64,000 nt of DNA from Gammaproteobacteria bacterium (GTDB taxonomy: Bacteria; Pseudomonadota; Gammaproteobacteria; Steroidobacterales; GCA-2729495). The notes below the pieces were generated by a model. The model had not been told where the DNA came from. It searched no databases and saw only the letters and a list, made by a program, of their open reading frames with translations. The stretch is from contig QUBU01000012.1 of the NCBI GenBank assembly GCA_014337915.1, positions 5,001 to 69,000 on the forward strand. The letters run 5' to 3'. Positions 17,036 through 26,500 of this stretch are shown piece after piece. Positions within the stretch are counted from its first letter, which is position 1, and every line of letters starts with the position of its first letter. A program made the position numbers and the translations under genes.

Positions 17036-17916
17036 CCCCCCGGCCGCCGGCGGCCGCGCGCCTCATCCAGCCGCGCGCACATCAGCTCGATACCGTCGAG
17101 CAGGCGTGGGCCCGGGCGGCTCAGCAGGTCGGCGTCGACGAGGAACAGGTTGCCGTCGCGAACGGCCGGAAGGCCTGGCCATGCCTGCCAGCCCGCCAGC
17201 GCGTCGCTGCCGCTGATGTCGCTGGCGATGATCACCTCCGGTGCGGCATCGAGCACCGCTTCCGCCTCGACGATGGCCGTAAGCCCCGGCAAGTCACCAA
17301 AAACGTTGTCGCCGGCGCACAGGCGCAGGCCCTGCCCGAGGAAGTGCCGGTCGGTGACCGTGTAGTAGGGCCGCGCAGCGAGTTGCAGGAACACGCTGAT
17401 CCGGGTGGCATGCGCGGCGCGGCTGCCGAGTGCATCGAGCCGCGCCTGGAAGGCCGCCGCCGCAGGCTCGGCTACTGCGAGCGTGCCGGCCAGCGCGCCG
17501 ATGCGGCTGATCTGCCTGCCGATATCGGCGAGTTCGGTGGGCTCCAGGGCCACGACGTAGAAGCCGAGTTCGCGCAGCCTGGCCAGCGTCTCGGGGGGAT
17601 TGCCCGAGGTCCAGCCGAGGATCAGGTCGGGATCCAGCGCCGCGACCGCCTCGTAGTCCACACGGAAGGCATCGCCGACCCGCGGTACGCGACTCGCGGC
17701 CGGCGGATAGTCGCTGAACGCCACCGCACCGACCAGGTGATCACCCGCCCCCGCCGCGAAGGCGAGCTCGGTGAGATGGGGTGACAGCGTGATGATGCGC
17801 TGCGCGGCGACTGGCGCCGGCGCGCGCGCTGCCGGCGGCATCGGCGGGCTGCAGGCGCAGAGCAGCAGTCCGGCGAGCCACGCCCCGAGCCGCGAGCGGC
17901 ACATGACCGGCCGCAT
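17032..17916 (-). CDS. btuF: cobalamin-binding lipoprotein / periplasmic binding protein
   Basis: Captures B12 in the periplasm for BtuCD. 294 aa from ATG 17916, which overlaps the ampD stop (TGATG), so translation is probably coupled. A lipobox LLLCAC within the first 25 residues suggests membrane anchoring. The TroA/BtuF fold is seen in RIITLSPHLTELAFAAGAG, VGAVAFSDYPPAA, RVGDAFRVDYEAVAALDPDLIL and ISGSDALAGWQAWPGLPAV. Its stop TAG overlaps the stop of the convergent adenosyltransferase gene by 4 bp. Oddly, it is paired with ampD on the opposite strand to btuC, btuD and btuB. Confidence 0.88.
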   Translation of the reverse strand: MRPVMCRSRLGAWLAGLLLCACSPPMPPAARAPAPVAAQRIITLSPHLTELAFAAGAGDHLVGAVAFSDYPPAASRVPRVGDAFRVDYEAVAALDPDLILGWTSGNPPETLARLRELGFYVVALEPTELADIGRQISRIGALAGTLAVAEPAAAAFQARLDALGSRAAHATRISVFLQLAARPYYTVTDRHFLGQGLRLCAGDNVFGDLPGLTAIVEAEAVLDAAPEVIIASDISGSDALAGWQAWPGLPAVRDGNLFLVDADLLSRPGPRLLDGIELMCARLDEARGRRRPGG

Positions 17917-18494
17917 CAACCCGCGCGCCGCGCGCGCTCGAGCAGGCCCGCCAGCCGGCCCCAGTCGAAGGCAGGCCCCGGGTCGGTCTTGCGGCCCGGG
18001 GCGATGTCGCTGTGGCCGACCACCGGGGCCCGCTGCAGCGAGGGCCAGGCCCGGCGCAGCGCCTGGATGAGCCTGGCCAGGACTTCGTACTGCACCGCTT
18101 CGTAAGGCTGATCATCGGTGCCTTCCAGCTCGATGCCGATCGAGAAATCGTTGCAGCGCTCGCGCCCGCAGTGGCGCGACTCCCCGGCATGCCAGGCGCG
18201 GCGGCCGAGCGGTACGTACTGCACCAGCACGCCGTCGCGGCGCACTAGCAGGTGCGAGGACACCCGCAGGGAGGCGATGGCCGCGAAGGATGGATGGGCT
18301 GCCGGGTCCAGGCTGTTGGTGAACAGCGCATCGATCCAGGGGCCGCCGAACTGCCCGGCAGGAAGTGAGATGCCATGCACCACGATCAGCTCGGGCTGGC
18401 AGTCCGCCGGGCGTTCGTCCTGGTTGGGCGACGCCACCTGACGTGCTCCACCCACCAGGCCCGTCGCCGCATCGACCACGAAATCCGCCACCAT
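17916..18494 (-). CDS. ampD: 1,6-anhydro-N-acetylmuramyl-L-alanine amidase
   Basis: Cytoplasmic zinc amidase that recycles anhydro-muropeptides. 192 aa from ATG 18494. The N-acetylmuramoyl amidase type 2 fold shows zinc-ligand contexts IVVHGISLPAGQFGG, HAGES and GHSDIAPGRKTDPG, and IGIELEGTD, as in E. coli AmpD. A much longer frame continues upstream, but that part is antisense to rsmE. It is the first gene of an ampD-btuF pair and divergent from rsmE. Confidence 0.93.
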   Translation of the reverse strand: MVADFVVDAATGLVGGARQVASPNQDERPADCQPELIVVHGISLPAGQFGGPWIDALFTNSLDPAAHPSFAAIASLRVSSHLLVRRDGVLVQYVPLGRRAWHAGESRHCGRERCNDFSIGIELEGTDDQPYEAVQYEVLARLIQALRRAWPSLQRAPVVGHSDIAPGRKTDPGPAFDWGRLAGLLERARRAG

Positions 18495-18534
18495 GCGCGT
18501 GATTCTACACAGCGCCTGCCGGCCGGTTCCGGCA

Positions 18535-18552
18535 GTTGAGTAAACTGTCCCC
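18535..18552 (+). repeat. solo copy of the 18-bp repeat core
   Basis: GTTGAGTAAACTGTCCCC is identical to the core of the three repeat units at 38201-38321. It ends 5 bp before the rsmE start codon, so it would be in the rsmE leader. Confidence 0.8.
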
Positions 18553-18557
18553 GAAAT

Positions 18558-19283
18558 ATGCGCCGTATCTACTCCGAGAAACGCCTGGGCCCTGGCACCA
18601 CGGCTACGCTGGGCGGCGATGCTGCCAACCACGTGCTGCGCGTCCTCAGGCTGCGCCGGGGCGACCGCCTGCTGGTGTTCGATGGCTCGGGCATGGATTT
18701 CGAAGCCGAGGTCAGCGGCCTCCAGCGCGACGCGGTGGAGCTGCGGATCGGGGCGGGCCATGCGGTCGACGTCGAATCGCCGCTGGCGGTCACGCTGTTC
18801 CAGGGCATTTCCCGCGGGCCGCGCATGGACACCGTGATCCAGAAGGCCACCGAACTGGGCGTGGCGCGCATCCAGCCCCTGCTGGCGTCGCGCAGCGTGG
18901 TGCGCCTCGACGAGCCCGGGGCGCAGCGCAAGCGCGAGCACTGGCAACGCGTCGCCGTGGCGGCGGCCGAACAGAGCGGCCGCAGCCGTATCCCCGAGGT
19001 TGCCGAACCCGGGACGCTGGAAATGCTGGTGCCGGCGATTTCCGGCTATGCGACCTGCCTGCAACTGGATCCCGGCGGTGAGTCCTTCGCGGCCTTGGGG
19101 CAGCCCGTGGGACCGGTGGCGCTGCTGGTGGGCCCCGAGGGCGGCCTCACCGAGGCAGAAGTCCGGCTCGCCGCGGATTTCGGCTTCCGCCGCCTGCGGC
19201 TGGGGCCACGCATCCTGCGTACCGAGACCGCACCGCTGGCGGCGCTGGCGGTGCTGCAGCTCCTGGCGGGCGATCTCGGCTGA
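18558..19283 (+). CDS. rsmE: 16S rRNA (uracil-1498-N3)-methyltransferase
   Basis: SPOUT-class methyltransferase that modifies U1498 of 16S rRNA. 241 aa, normal length. N-terminal PUA-like part (MRRIYSEKRL...HVLRVLRLRRGDRLLVFDG), then the knot motifs LLVGPEGGLTEAEV and RLGPRILRTETAPLAAL. ATG 18558 has no strong Shine-Dalgarno; the sequence just upstream is the 18-bp repeat copy. It is divergent from ampD. Confidence 0.95.
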   Translation: MRRIYSEKRLGPGTTATLGGDAANHVLRVLRLRRGDRLLVFDGSGMDFEAEVSGLQRDAVELRIGAGHAVDVESPLAVTLFQGISRGPRMDTVIQKATELGVARIQPLLASRSVVRLDEPGAQRKREHWQRVAVAAAEQSGRSRIPEVAEPGTLEMLVPAISGYATCLQLDPGGESFAALGQPVGPVALLVGPEGGLTEAEVRLAADFGFRRLRLGPRILRTETAPLAALAVLQLLAGDLG

Positions 19284-19336
19284 GGCTCCCTGCTGCTCCG
19301 GTCGCAGTCGCAGGCCTGGCCGAGGTGGCCCGGCCG

Positions 19337-20584
19337 TCAGGGACGGCGTAGCGCCTGCAGCTGCACCACTACCGGGATGGCGGCCGAAACATAGGCGGCA
19401 GCGGGGTCGGACTCCATGCCGAGGTCGGCATCGCGGCGCAGGATCGTGACGCTGCCGGTGATCGTCAGCCGCCCGCCGTCCACCGCGAGCGTCAGCGGCT
19501 CCAGCACCAGCTCCCGATCCTTGATGGTCAGTGTGCCGGCGAGTTCGAACCGCCCGTCGCCGCGCGGCTGGATGCCAGTGCTGCGAAACCTGGCCAGCGG
19601 ATGCCTCCCGGCATCGAACCACTCGGGCTGCGGCAGCGTTTCCTCATGCAGCGGGTTGCCGTCGCGCGCGGAGGCCGTCTCGATCTCGGCGGTCACGCTC
19701 GCACTGGCCAGGTCCGCGGGATCGAAGCGGATGCCGGCACGCCAGCGCGTGAAGCGGCCGTCGAACGGCATGCCGGCATGGGCTCCGGAGAAGCGGATCT
19801 CGCTGCCCGGATCGACCGACCAGTTGCCGCCCGGCAGGTCGCCGATTGCGCTCGCTTCCGCGGGTACCGCCGCCGGCGGCTTCACCACGGCCCAGCCGAC
19901 GGCAACCGCGGCCAGGACGATGGCAGCGCTGCCCAGCCAGAGCGCGATGCTGCGCGGCCACTCGCGCGGCTGCGGCCGGCCACCGGGAGCGGGGGCCAGC
20001 GGCAGCATACGCGACAGCACGACATCGCGATCGCCCAGCTGGTGCTTCAGGGCGGCACCCACGTGCAGCGCCAGCAGCGCAATGGCGCCCCAGGCCAGCC
20101 ATTCGTGCGTTTCCAGGGTGATTCCCGCGACCGCGGCGCGTGTGCCCTGCGCTGCCTGGTCGAGACCGAACAGGTGCGGCACCTGGAACAGGCCGAACCA
20201 CAGCGTCGGCACGTTGAGCGGTGCCGTCCCGCGCCATTGCGCCGAGGCGTACAGCCAGCCGCTGAACGGAATCGCCAGCATCAGGACATAGAACGCAGCA
20301 TGCGTCAGCCGGGCCGCGACCCGCTCCCAGGCCGGCGCCGCCATCGGCATGGGCGGCGGCGGGTGCCGCAGGCGCCAGGCGAGTCGCAGCAGGCTCAGCG
20401 CCAGCACGGTCAGCCCCAGCGACTTGTGGACCTGGAACACGGCGATGGCGCGCGCTGCCGTCTCCGGTACGTCGATGCCCCGGTGCATCCACCAGCCGAG
20501 CGCCACATTGCCGACGATGGCGGCAGCGATCGCCCAGTGCAGCAGGATGGCGACGGCGGAGTATTGCGCCGCGCGCGCGTTCAT
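19337..20584 (-). CDS. cytochrome b561 - YceI fusion protein
   Basis: 415 aa. Residues about 1-190 are a four-helix cytochrome b561 domain (ILLHWAIAAAIVGNVALGWWMH, FQVHKSLGL, histidines HAAFY and LALHVGAALKH as heme ligand candidates). A further transmembrane helix (about 213-235) is followed by a periplasmic YceI-like lipocalin domain (WSVDPGSEIRFSGAHAGMPFDG to the end). The ATG overlaps the stop of the upstream YceI gene (ATGA). The family suggests isoprenoid quinone binding coupled to membrane redox; the actual partner is unknown. Confidence 0.88.
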   Translation of the reverse strand: MNARAAQYSAVAILLHWAIAAAIVGNVALGWWMHRGIDVPETAARAIAVFQVHKSLGLTVLALSLLRLAWRLRHPPPPMPMAAPAWERVAARLTHAAFYVLMLAIPFSGWLYASAQWRGTAPLNVPTLWFGLFQVPHLFGLDQAAQGTRAAVAGITLETHEWLAWGAIALLALHVGAALKHQLGDRDVVLSRMLPLAPAPGGRPQPREWPRSIALWLGSAAIVLAAVAVGWAVVKPPAAVPAEASAIGDLPGGNWSVDPGSEIRFSGAHAGMPFDGRFTRWRAGIRFDPADLASASVTAEIETASARDGNPLHEETLPQPEWFDAGRHPLARFRSTGIQPRGDGRFELAGTLTIKDRELVLEPLTLAVDGGRLTITGSVTILRRDADLGMESDPAAAYVSAAIPVVVQLQALRRP

Positions 20585-21321
20585 GGCGCCGCTGCGACTT
20601 CCTGGTGGAACTCGCCGTCGAACCGGACTGCCACCGCGTCAGCGACCAGCGGCGGTTTCAGCAGCTCGGTCATGCCGAAGGCCGAACGGTCGAAGCCGCC
20701 CGTGACCGAGAAGCCGATCGCGCCGCGCCCGAGGAATGGATGCTGGGCCGCGGATCCGGTCACGACCGCCTCGAGTGTGACCGGCAGGGTCTTGCCGAGC
20801 ATGCTCAGGTCACCGCTCACGCGCAGCTGGCCCGGCGCGGTTTCCTCGACCCTGGTGGACCTGAAGCTGATCTGCGGGTACTGGCCGGCATTGAAGTACT
20901 TGGGACTCTGCGCCAGCGCTTCGTCGAAGCTCTTATAGGGCGAACCCGGCACGGCGGCCTGGTAGTCACCGGCATAGTCGGTGCGTATCGAGACCGGGTC
21001 GACCGTCAGCTCGATCGAGGACGCCGCCAGGTTTGCCGGATCGAGCTGCAGGCTGGCCTGGATGCGCGTGAAGCGGGCCACGTAGTCGGCCAGGCCGAGG
21101 TGACGGACGCGGAACTCCAGCGTGGCATGGTCCGGATCCAGTGCGTAGCGGCCTGCGGGGGCAGCAATCGGCGCGGCAGCTGCCTGTTCGCCGGCAGATT
21201 TTGCGTCCGGCGGCGGCGCAGGCGGTGCGCAGGCAGCGAGCACCGCGGCTGCCAGCAAACCCGCTACCACCGACTGGCAGCGCCGATGCAGAAGACCAGG
21301 CAACAATGTGGAAAGGCTCAT
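20581..21321 (-). CDS. YceI family lipoprotein
   Basis: 246 aa. The signal sequence ends in a lipobox (LAAAVLAAC), then a Pro/Ala linker and a YceI domain (YALDPDHATLEFRVRHLGLADYVARF..., ITVDP-type strands, LKPPLVADAVAVRFDGEF). YceI proteins bind polyprenyl or quinone-like lipids in the periplasm. It is translationally coupled to the cytochrome b561-YceI fusion, so the two probably pass a lipid or electrons between them (inference). Confidence 0.88.
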   Translation of the reverse strand: MSLSTLLPGLLHRRCQSVVAGLLAAAVLAACAPPAPPPDAKSAGEQAAAAPIAAPAGRYALDPDHATLEFRVRHLGLADYVARFTRIQASLQLDPANLAASSIELTVDPVSIRTDYAGDYQAAVPGSPYKSFDEALAQSPKYFNAGQYPQISFRSTRVEETAPGQLRVSGDLSMLGKTLPVTLEAVVTGSAAQHPFLGRGAIGFSVTGGFDRSAFGMTELLKPPLVADAVAVRFDGEFHQEVAAAP

Positions 21322-21348
21322 GGACCAGCTCCCTTGTTGACAGCAGGA

Positions 21349-22353
21349 CTAGATGATGAAGCGTCCCAGCCACCAGGCAATGGCCGCGATCAGCGCCGAG
21401 GCCGGGATGGTGAGCACCCAGGCGATGACGATGTTGCCCGCCACGCCCCAGCGCACCGCGGAAAATCCGCGCTGCGCCGAACCGACGCCAATGATGGCAC
21501 CGGTGATGGTATGCGTAGTGGATACCGGGATGCCAAAGCCGGAGGCGAGGAACAACGCCATGGCGCCACCGGTCTCGGCGGAGAAGCCGCCCACCGGCTT
21601 GATCTTGGTGATGCGCTGGCCCATGGTCTTGACGATGCGCCAACCGCCGAAGAGCGTGCCGGTGCCGATGGTCAGGTAGCAGCTGACGATCACCCACATC
21701 GGCAGGTGGTCACGGGTGGCATCGCCAGCGGCAATCAGCAGCAGCCAGATGATACCCATGGTCTTCTGCGCGTCGTTGCTGCCGTGGCCCAGGCTGTAGA
21801 GGGCCGACGACACCAGCTGCAGGCGGCGGAAAATGCGGTCCACGCGGTGCGGCGCCGAGCGGAAGCATATCCAGGAGACCACCGTGATGAGCAGCGCGCT
21901 CCAGACGAAGCCGATGAGCGGCGCGGCAAGAATGAAAATGCCGACCTTGAGGATGCCCGGCAGCAGCAGCGCCTCGACACCGGCCTTGCTGACCACGGCG
22001 CCGATCATGCCGCCGATCAGCGCGTGGGAGGAACTCGACGGAATGCCGTAGTACCAGGTGATGACGCTCCAGCTGATCGCGCCCACCAGCGCGCCGAAGA
22101 TCACGTGGTAGTCGACGAAGCCGGGCTCGACGATGCCCTTGCCCACCATGGCCGCCACCTTCAGCTCGAAGATGGCAATAGCGAGGAAATTGAACAGCGC
22201 CGCCCAGGCCACCGCCTGGTGCGGCTTCAGCACGCCGGTGGACACCACCGTGGCAATGGAGTTAGCGGCATCGTGGAAGCCGTTCATGAAGTCGAAGACC
22301 AGCGCGATGGCGACCAGCATCGCCAGGGTGTTGAACGTGATCTGGACTTCCAC
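21349..22353 (-). CDS. pit: low-affinity inorganic phosphate transporter, Pit family
   Basis: 334-aa membrane protein with duplicated PHO-4 signatures: FDFMNGFHDAANSIATV near the N-terminus, GIPSSSSHALIGGMIGAVV, LGHGSNDAQKTMGII and GIPVSTTHTITGAIIGVG. It starts with GTG 22353, 2 nt after the DUF47 stop, so the genes form a coupled pair. This pairing marks phosphate (or metal-phosphate) uptake regulated by the PhoU-like partner. Confidence 0.93.
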   Translation of the reverse strand: MEVQITFNTLAMLVAIALVFDFMNGFHDAANSIATVVSTGVLKPHQAVAWAALFNFLAIAIFELKVAAMVGKGIVEPGFVDYHVIFGALVGAISWSVITWYYGIPSSSSHALIGGMIGAVVSKAGVEALLLPGILKVGIFILAAPLIGFVWSALLITVVSWICFRSAPHRVDRIFRRLQLVSSALYSLGHGSNDAQKTMGIIWLLLIAAGDATRDHLPMWVIVSCYLTIGTGTLFGGWRIVKTMGQRITKIKPVGGFSAETGGAMALFLASGFGIPVSTTHTITGAIIGVGSAQRGFSAVRWGVAGNIVIAWVLTIPASALIAAIAWWLGRFII

Positions 22354-22355
22354 GG

Positions 22356-22997
22356 TCAGCCGTTCTCGAGAACCACGCCCTCGATGATGTCGGCGACATC
22401 CTGGCAGCGGTCCGTCGCCGTCTCCAGCAGTTCGTAGACCGCCTGCAGCTTGATGACCTGGCGCACGTCGGGCTCCTCGCGGAACAGCCTGGAGATGGCA
22501 CCGCGCATGACCCGGTCGGCGTCGGACTCCAGCCCGTCGATCTCCTGGCAGAGCATGAGGATGGACGGGGCGTTCTCCATCGAGGACATCAGGCGCACGG
22601 CGGCCTGCACGCGCTCGCAGCAGATCTTCACCAGGTCCGCCAGGTGCGCCGCCTCGGGTGGCAGCTGCTTGACGTCGTAGAGCATGAGCGATTCGGCCGC
22701 GTCCTGGATCAGGTCGAGGATGTCGTCCATGCGCGAGATCAGGCGGTGGATGTCGTCGCGGTCGAAGGGCGTGACGAAGGTCTTGTGCAGCAGCGCGGTG
22801 GTTTCGCGGGTCACGCGGTCAGCCGCATGCTCGATCTCGCCGATGCGCGTGATGCGCCCATTGCAGCCCTGGGCGTCGCTGAATCCCTGCAGCAGCTCGG
22901 AGACCGCGGCGCCGCCCTCGGCCACGAGAGCCGCGTGCTGGTTGAACAGGTCGAAGAAGCGCCCCTCATGGGGCATGAGGCGCGAGAAGATCTGCAT
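22356..22997 (-). CDS. DUF47 family PhoU-like regulator of Pit
   Basis: 213 aa from ATG 22997. All-helical protein with the DUF47/PhoU three-helix pattern (RITRIGEIEHAADRVTRETT, DRDDIHRLISRMDDILDLIQDAAES, EIDGLESDADRVMRGAI, VIKLQAVYELLETATDRCQDVADIIEGV). Such proteins accompany Pit transporters and are thought to modulate their activity. The gene is immediately upstream of pit. Confidence 0.92.
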   Translation of the reverse strand: MQIFSRLMPHEGRFFDLFNQHAALVAEGGAAVSELLQGFSDAQGCNGRITRIGEIEHAADRVTRETTALLHKTFVTPFDRDDIHRLISRMDDILDLIQDAAESLMLYDVKQLPPEAAHLADLVKICCERVQAAVRLMSSMENAPSILMLCQEIDGLESDADRVMRGAISRLFREEPDVRQVIKLQAVYELLETATDRCQDVADIIEGVVLENG

Positions 22998-23094
22998 GGG
23001 TCGCCCGGCTCTTGCCGTCTGGTTAGCGCGCAGCCTACCAGAAAGCACCCGGCGAGCGGTTGCGAATTGCCGCTGGCCGCCGGCGGCCGCAGCC

Positions 23095-23598
23095 TCAGGA
23101 CAGCCGGCGGGCCGAGCGATCCAGGCAGGCGTGCAGCAGTTCCTCGACGCGCTCCAGGTCAGGGATCAGCGGATACTCGTTGATCATGCGGATCTGGCAG
23201 ACCACCGGCCCCTCGGCCGGCCAGGCCTGGCGCTCGTCCGGTTGCATCACCTCACGATTGACGCGCACCAGCTGCGGGAAGCCCTCGGTGAGGATGCCGT
23301 AGTAGCCGGTATCGAGGCGGCCGGACATGGCATTGACGATGGCGATGCGGGTGCGGCCGCCCGGCTCGCCAGCCTCCCGCCCGCAGAGCTCCTCGAACGA
23401 GACCACCGGTACGCGCAGCGTCGTCCACGGCACCAGCCCGCGGAACCAGCCGGGTGCCTGGGCCTCGCGCACGGGCGGCGCATAGCGGATCACCTCGGCG
23501 ATGCAGCTGCGCGGAACGATGAGGCGCAGCTGGCGCAGCGGGATCAGCTGGCAGTAGATCTCGTCGATGGCGCTGCGCGGGGCCGTCTGGCTGTTCAT
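23095..23598 (-). CDS. chpC: CheW-like coupling protein of the Chp system (ChpC-like)
   Basis: 167-aa CheW domain protein (CQLIPLRQLRLIVPRSCIAEVIRYAPP, GWFRGLVPWTTLRVPVVSFEELCG). The ATG at 23598 is 1 bp from the chpA stop, so it is the last gene of the pil-chp operon. In P. aeruginosa, ChpC is a second CheW-type adaptor linking receptors to ChpA. The symbol rests on position and size. Confidence 0.8.
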   Translation of the reverse strand: MNSQTAPRSAIDEIYCQLIPLRQLRLIVPRSCIAEVIRYAPPVREAQAPGWFRGLVPWTTLRVPVVSFEELCGREAGEPGGRTRIAIVNAMSGRLDTGYYGILTEGFPQLVRVNREVMQPDERQAWPAEGPVVCQIRMINEYPLIPDLERVEELLHACLDRSARRLS

Positions 23599-23599
23599 G

Positions 23600-26500
23600 T
23601 CAGGCCTGCTGCAACTGGTGGCGCACCGCTTCCAGCAGCGCGCGCTCCTGATAGGGCTTGCCGAGGTAGTCGTTGACGCCCACCTCGATGGCGCGTGCCT
23701 TGTGCTTGTCGCTCACCCGCGAGGTGATCATCACGATGGGCACGGTGGCGGTGTCGGCGTTGTTGCGCACATGCTTCGCGAATTCGTAGCCGTCCATGCG
23801 CGGCATCTCGACATCGAGCAGGATGATGTCGGGCCGGTGGTCCTGCAGCACGCCGATGGCCTCCAGACCGTCCTTTGCGGTGACCACGCGGAAACCGTTG
23901 CGCTCCAGCAGCCGCTGGGTCACGCGGCGCATGGTGATGGAGTCGTCCACCACCAGCGCGAGTGGCCCCCGTGCGGGAGCCTCCACTACCGGCGCCCGCA
24001 GCGTGGCGCCGGGGCGCAGGGTGCGCACCAGGATGCCCATGTCGAGGATCACGGCGATGCGGCCATCGCCGAGGATGGTGGCGCCGGCAATACCACGGAT
24101 GGTGGCGAGCTGCGGTCCCACCGGCTTGACGACGATTTCGCGGCTGTCGAGCATCTCGTCGGCGATGAGCGCCGTGGAATGCTCCGCGGCCCGCACCAGG
24201 ATCACCGATACCCGACTCTGCTCCTCCGGGATGCGTGCCGGCCCGAGGCCGAGGAACTCGCCCAGGTGGCGGAACTGGTAGGACTGGCCGCCGTAGTCGA
24301 TGACCGGCTGCGGGGTGCCGAGCCGCGCCAGCAGCTCGCTGCGTGACAGGCGAATGACGCCTTCCACGGTGGGCAGCGGCATGGCATAGAGCTCGGCGCC
24401 GCAGCGCACGATCAATGCCTGGGTGACCGCGAGCGTGAATGGCAGGCGGATGGTGAAGGTCGTGCCGCGGCCCGCCACCGAGCCGATGCGCAGCGAGCCG
24501 CCGAGCTTGGCCACCTCGCTGGTGACCACGTCCATGCCGATGCCGCGGCCCGCCGCCTGGGTCAGCCGGTCAGCGGTGCTGAAGCCAGGGCGCAGGATGA
24601 ACTGCATGGCCTCCTCGTCGCTCACCGCGGTACCAGGCTCGATGAAACCCAGGTCCGCAGCCTTGCGGCGCACGGCGGCGACGTCGATGCCGCGGCCATC
24701 GTCGGCGATCTCCACCACGGCCTCGGAGCCGTCGCGGCGCAGGTTGATGAAGATGCTGCCGGTCGCTGGCTTGCCGGCCGCCTCGCGCTCCGCGGGCAAC
24801 TCGATGCCGTGCACCACCGCATTGCGCAGCATGTGCTCGAACGGCCCAAGCATGCGCTCCAGCACCTGGCGGTCCAGCTCGCCGCCGCCCTGCATCTGCA
24901 GCTCGGCACGTTTGCCGACCTCCATGGCGGTCTGGCGCACCAGGCGCGCCAGGCGCGGGCCGTGCTGGTGGAACGGCACCATGCGGGTGCGCATCAGGCC
25001 ATCCTGCAACTCGGTCGCCGTGCGCGCCTGCTGCACCAGCAGTGCTTCGGTGTCCCGCGCCATGTTCTGCAGCAGGTCCTTGAGGCTGTTCACGTCGGTG
25101 GTCGTTTCCGCCAGGCTGCGCGACAGCTGCTGGATGGTCGAATAGCGGTCGAGTTCCAGCGGGTCGAAGTCACCGCGGCCGCCGCCGTCGTCCTGGTGGC
25201 GGAAGAGGATCTGCGCCTCGGTCTCCAGCTCCAGCTTGCGCAGCTGCTCGCGCAGGCGCACCACGGTCGCACCGAGCTCCTCGAGGTTGAACTGGATCAG
25301 GTTCACCTGCTGGCTGAGCCGCGACTGGAAGATGCTGATCTCGCCCGCATTGTTGAGCAGCTGGTCGAGCAGCAGCGAATCCACGCGTGCGGTCTCGCGG
25401 CGCTCGGCGGCCGGCAGGCGCGCCGCCGTGGATTCCGCCGCCTCCGCGGCCAGCGGGACCCGGCCGGCCTGCGCGGCGGCGGGCTGCTCGAGCTCGCGCG
25501 CCAGCTCGCTGATACGCTCGAGGGCCGGCAGACTGATTTCGGGCAGTGCCGGCGCGGGCACCGGCTCCGGTTCCGGCGCAACCAGTGGCACGACCGGGGC
25601 GGGCTCGGGTTCCGGCTCGACCGGCGGCGCTGCCGCAGCTGCGGGCGGTACCTCCGCCAGCGCCTCGGGATGCGCTGCTTCCGGCAGGACCGGCGCAGCC
25701 GGCGTGGCCGGCGCCATCTCCGCTGGAGGTGGCGGCACAGGCATGCTCGGCGCCGGCACCACGGATGGGGCCTCTTCCGCGGACAGCGCTGCGCGCACCC
25801 GCGCTGCCAGCTGCGGGGCCAGCCGCTGCTGCTCGCCCGTCATGACATCCTCGCGCAGGCGATGCAGTTCGTCGAGGCTCGCCTGCAGCAGCTCGCTGAA
25901 CGCCGGGCTGCGCGGGATCAGGCCTTCCCCGACCCGGATAAGCAGCGTCTCCAGGTCGTGGCTGAAGGCGCCCATGATGCCGAGTCCGGCCATGCGGGCG
26001 CCGCCCTTCAGCGTGTGCAGGTAACGCTGCAGGTCGGCCATCGCCTGCTCGTCGCCGGCCCCGCCGCGGTTCTCTGCCAGGCGGGCGACGGCGGCATCGG
26101 CGGACTCCAGCAACTCGGCCGCCTCCTCGGCGAAGATCGCCGCGATCTCGGGGTCATAGGGCAACGCGGGAGCTGCGGATGCAGGCGCGGCGGTCGCAGG
26201 GGGTTCGACCGGCTCGACTGGCTCGATTGGCTCGATCGGTTCGACTGGCTCGATCGGTTCGACTGGCTCGATCGGTTCGACTGGCTCGTTGGAATCACCA
26301 GGCTCGACCGGTTCGACGAACTCGGCCAGTTCGCTGGCGGCGGGCAGTTCAGCCGTGAGCTCGATGACCTCCGGCAGCGGCAGCTCCTCGACGATGATGG
26401 AATCATCGGCCGGGGGTGCCATGGACTCGGGTTCGGGTTGCACCCCGGTCAGTTCACCGGTGCGCTCCAGCGGTTCCTGTGGCGGATGTTCGAGCGCTGC

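Noticed and set aside
17042-17055. 14-bp palindrome GGCCGCCGGCGGCC, also at 23075-23088
   Set aside because: The first is inside btuF coding sequence and the second is a GC-only gap; chance is likely at 68% GC.
18495-19622. N-terminal extension of ampD
   Set aside because: The added part is antisense to rsmE; the true AmpD N-terminus begins at 18494.
20605-22437. 610-aa forward ORF opposite yceI and pit
   Set aside because: Antisense frame of three well-supported genes; composition is typical of shadows.
26205-26294. CRISPR-like repeats
   Set aside because: Units are 18 bp, directly contiguous without spacers, and encode an in-frame linker.
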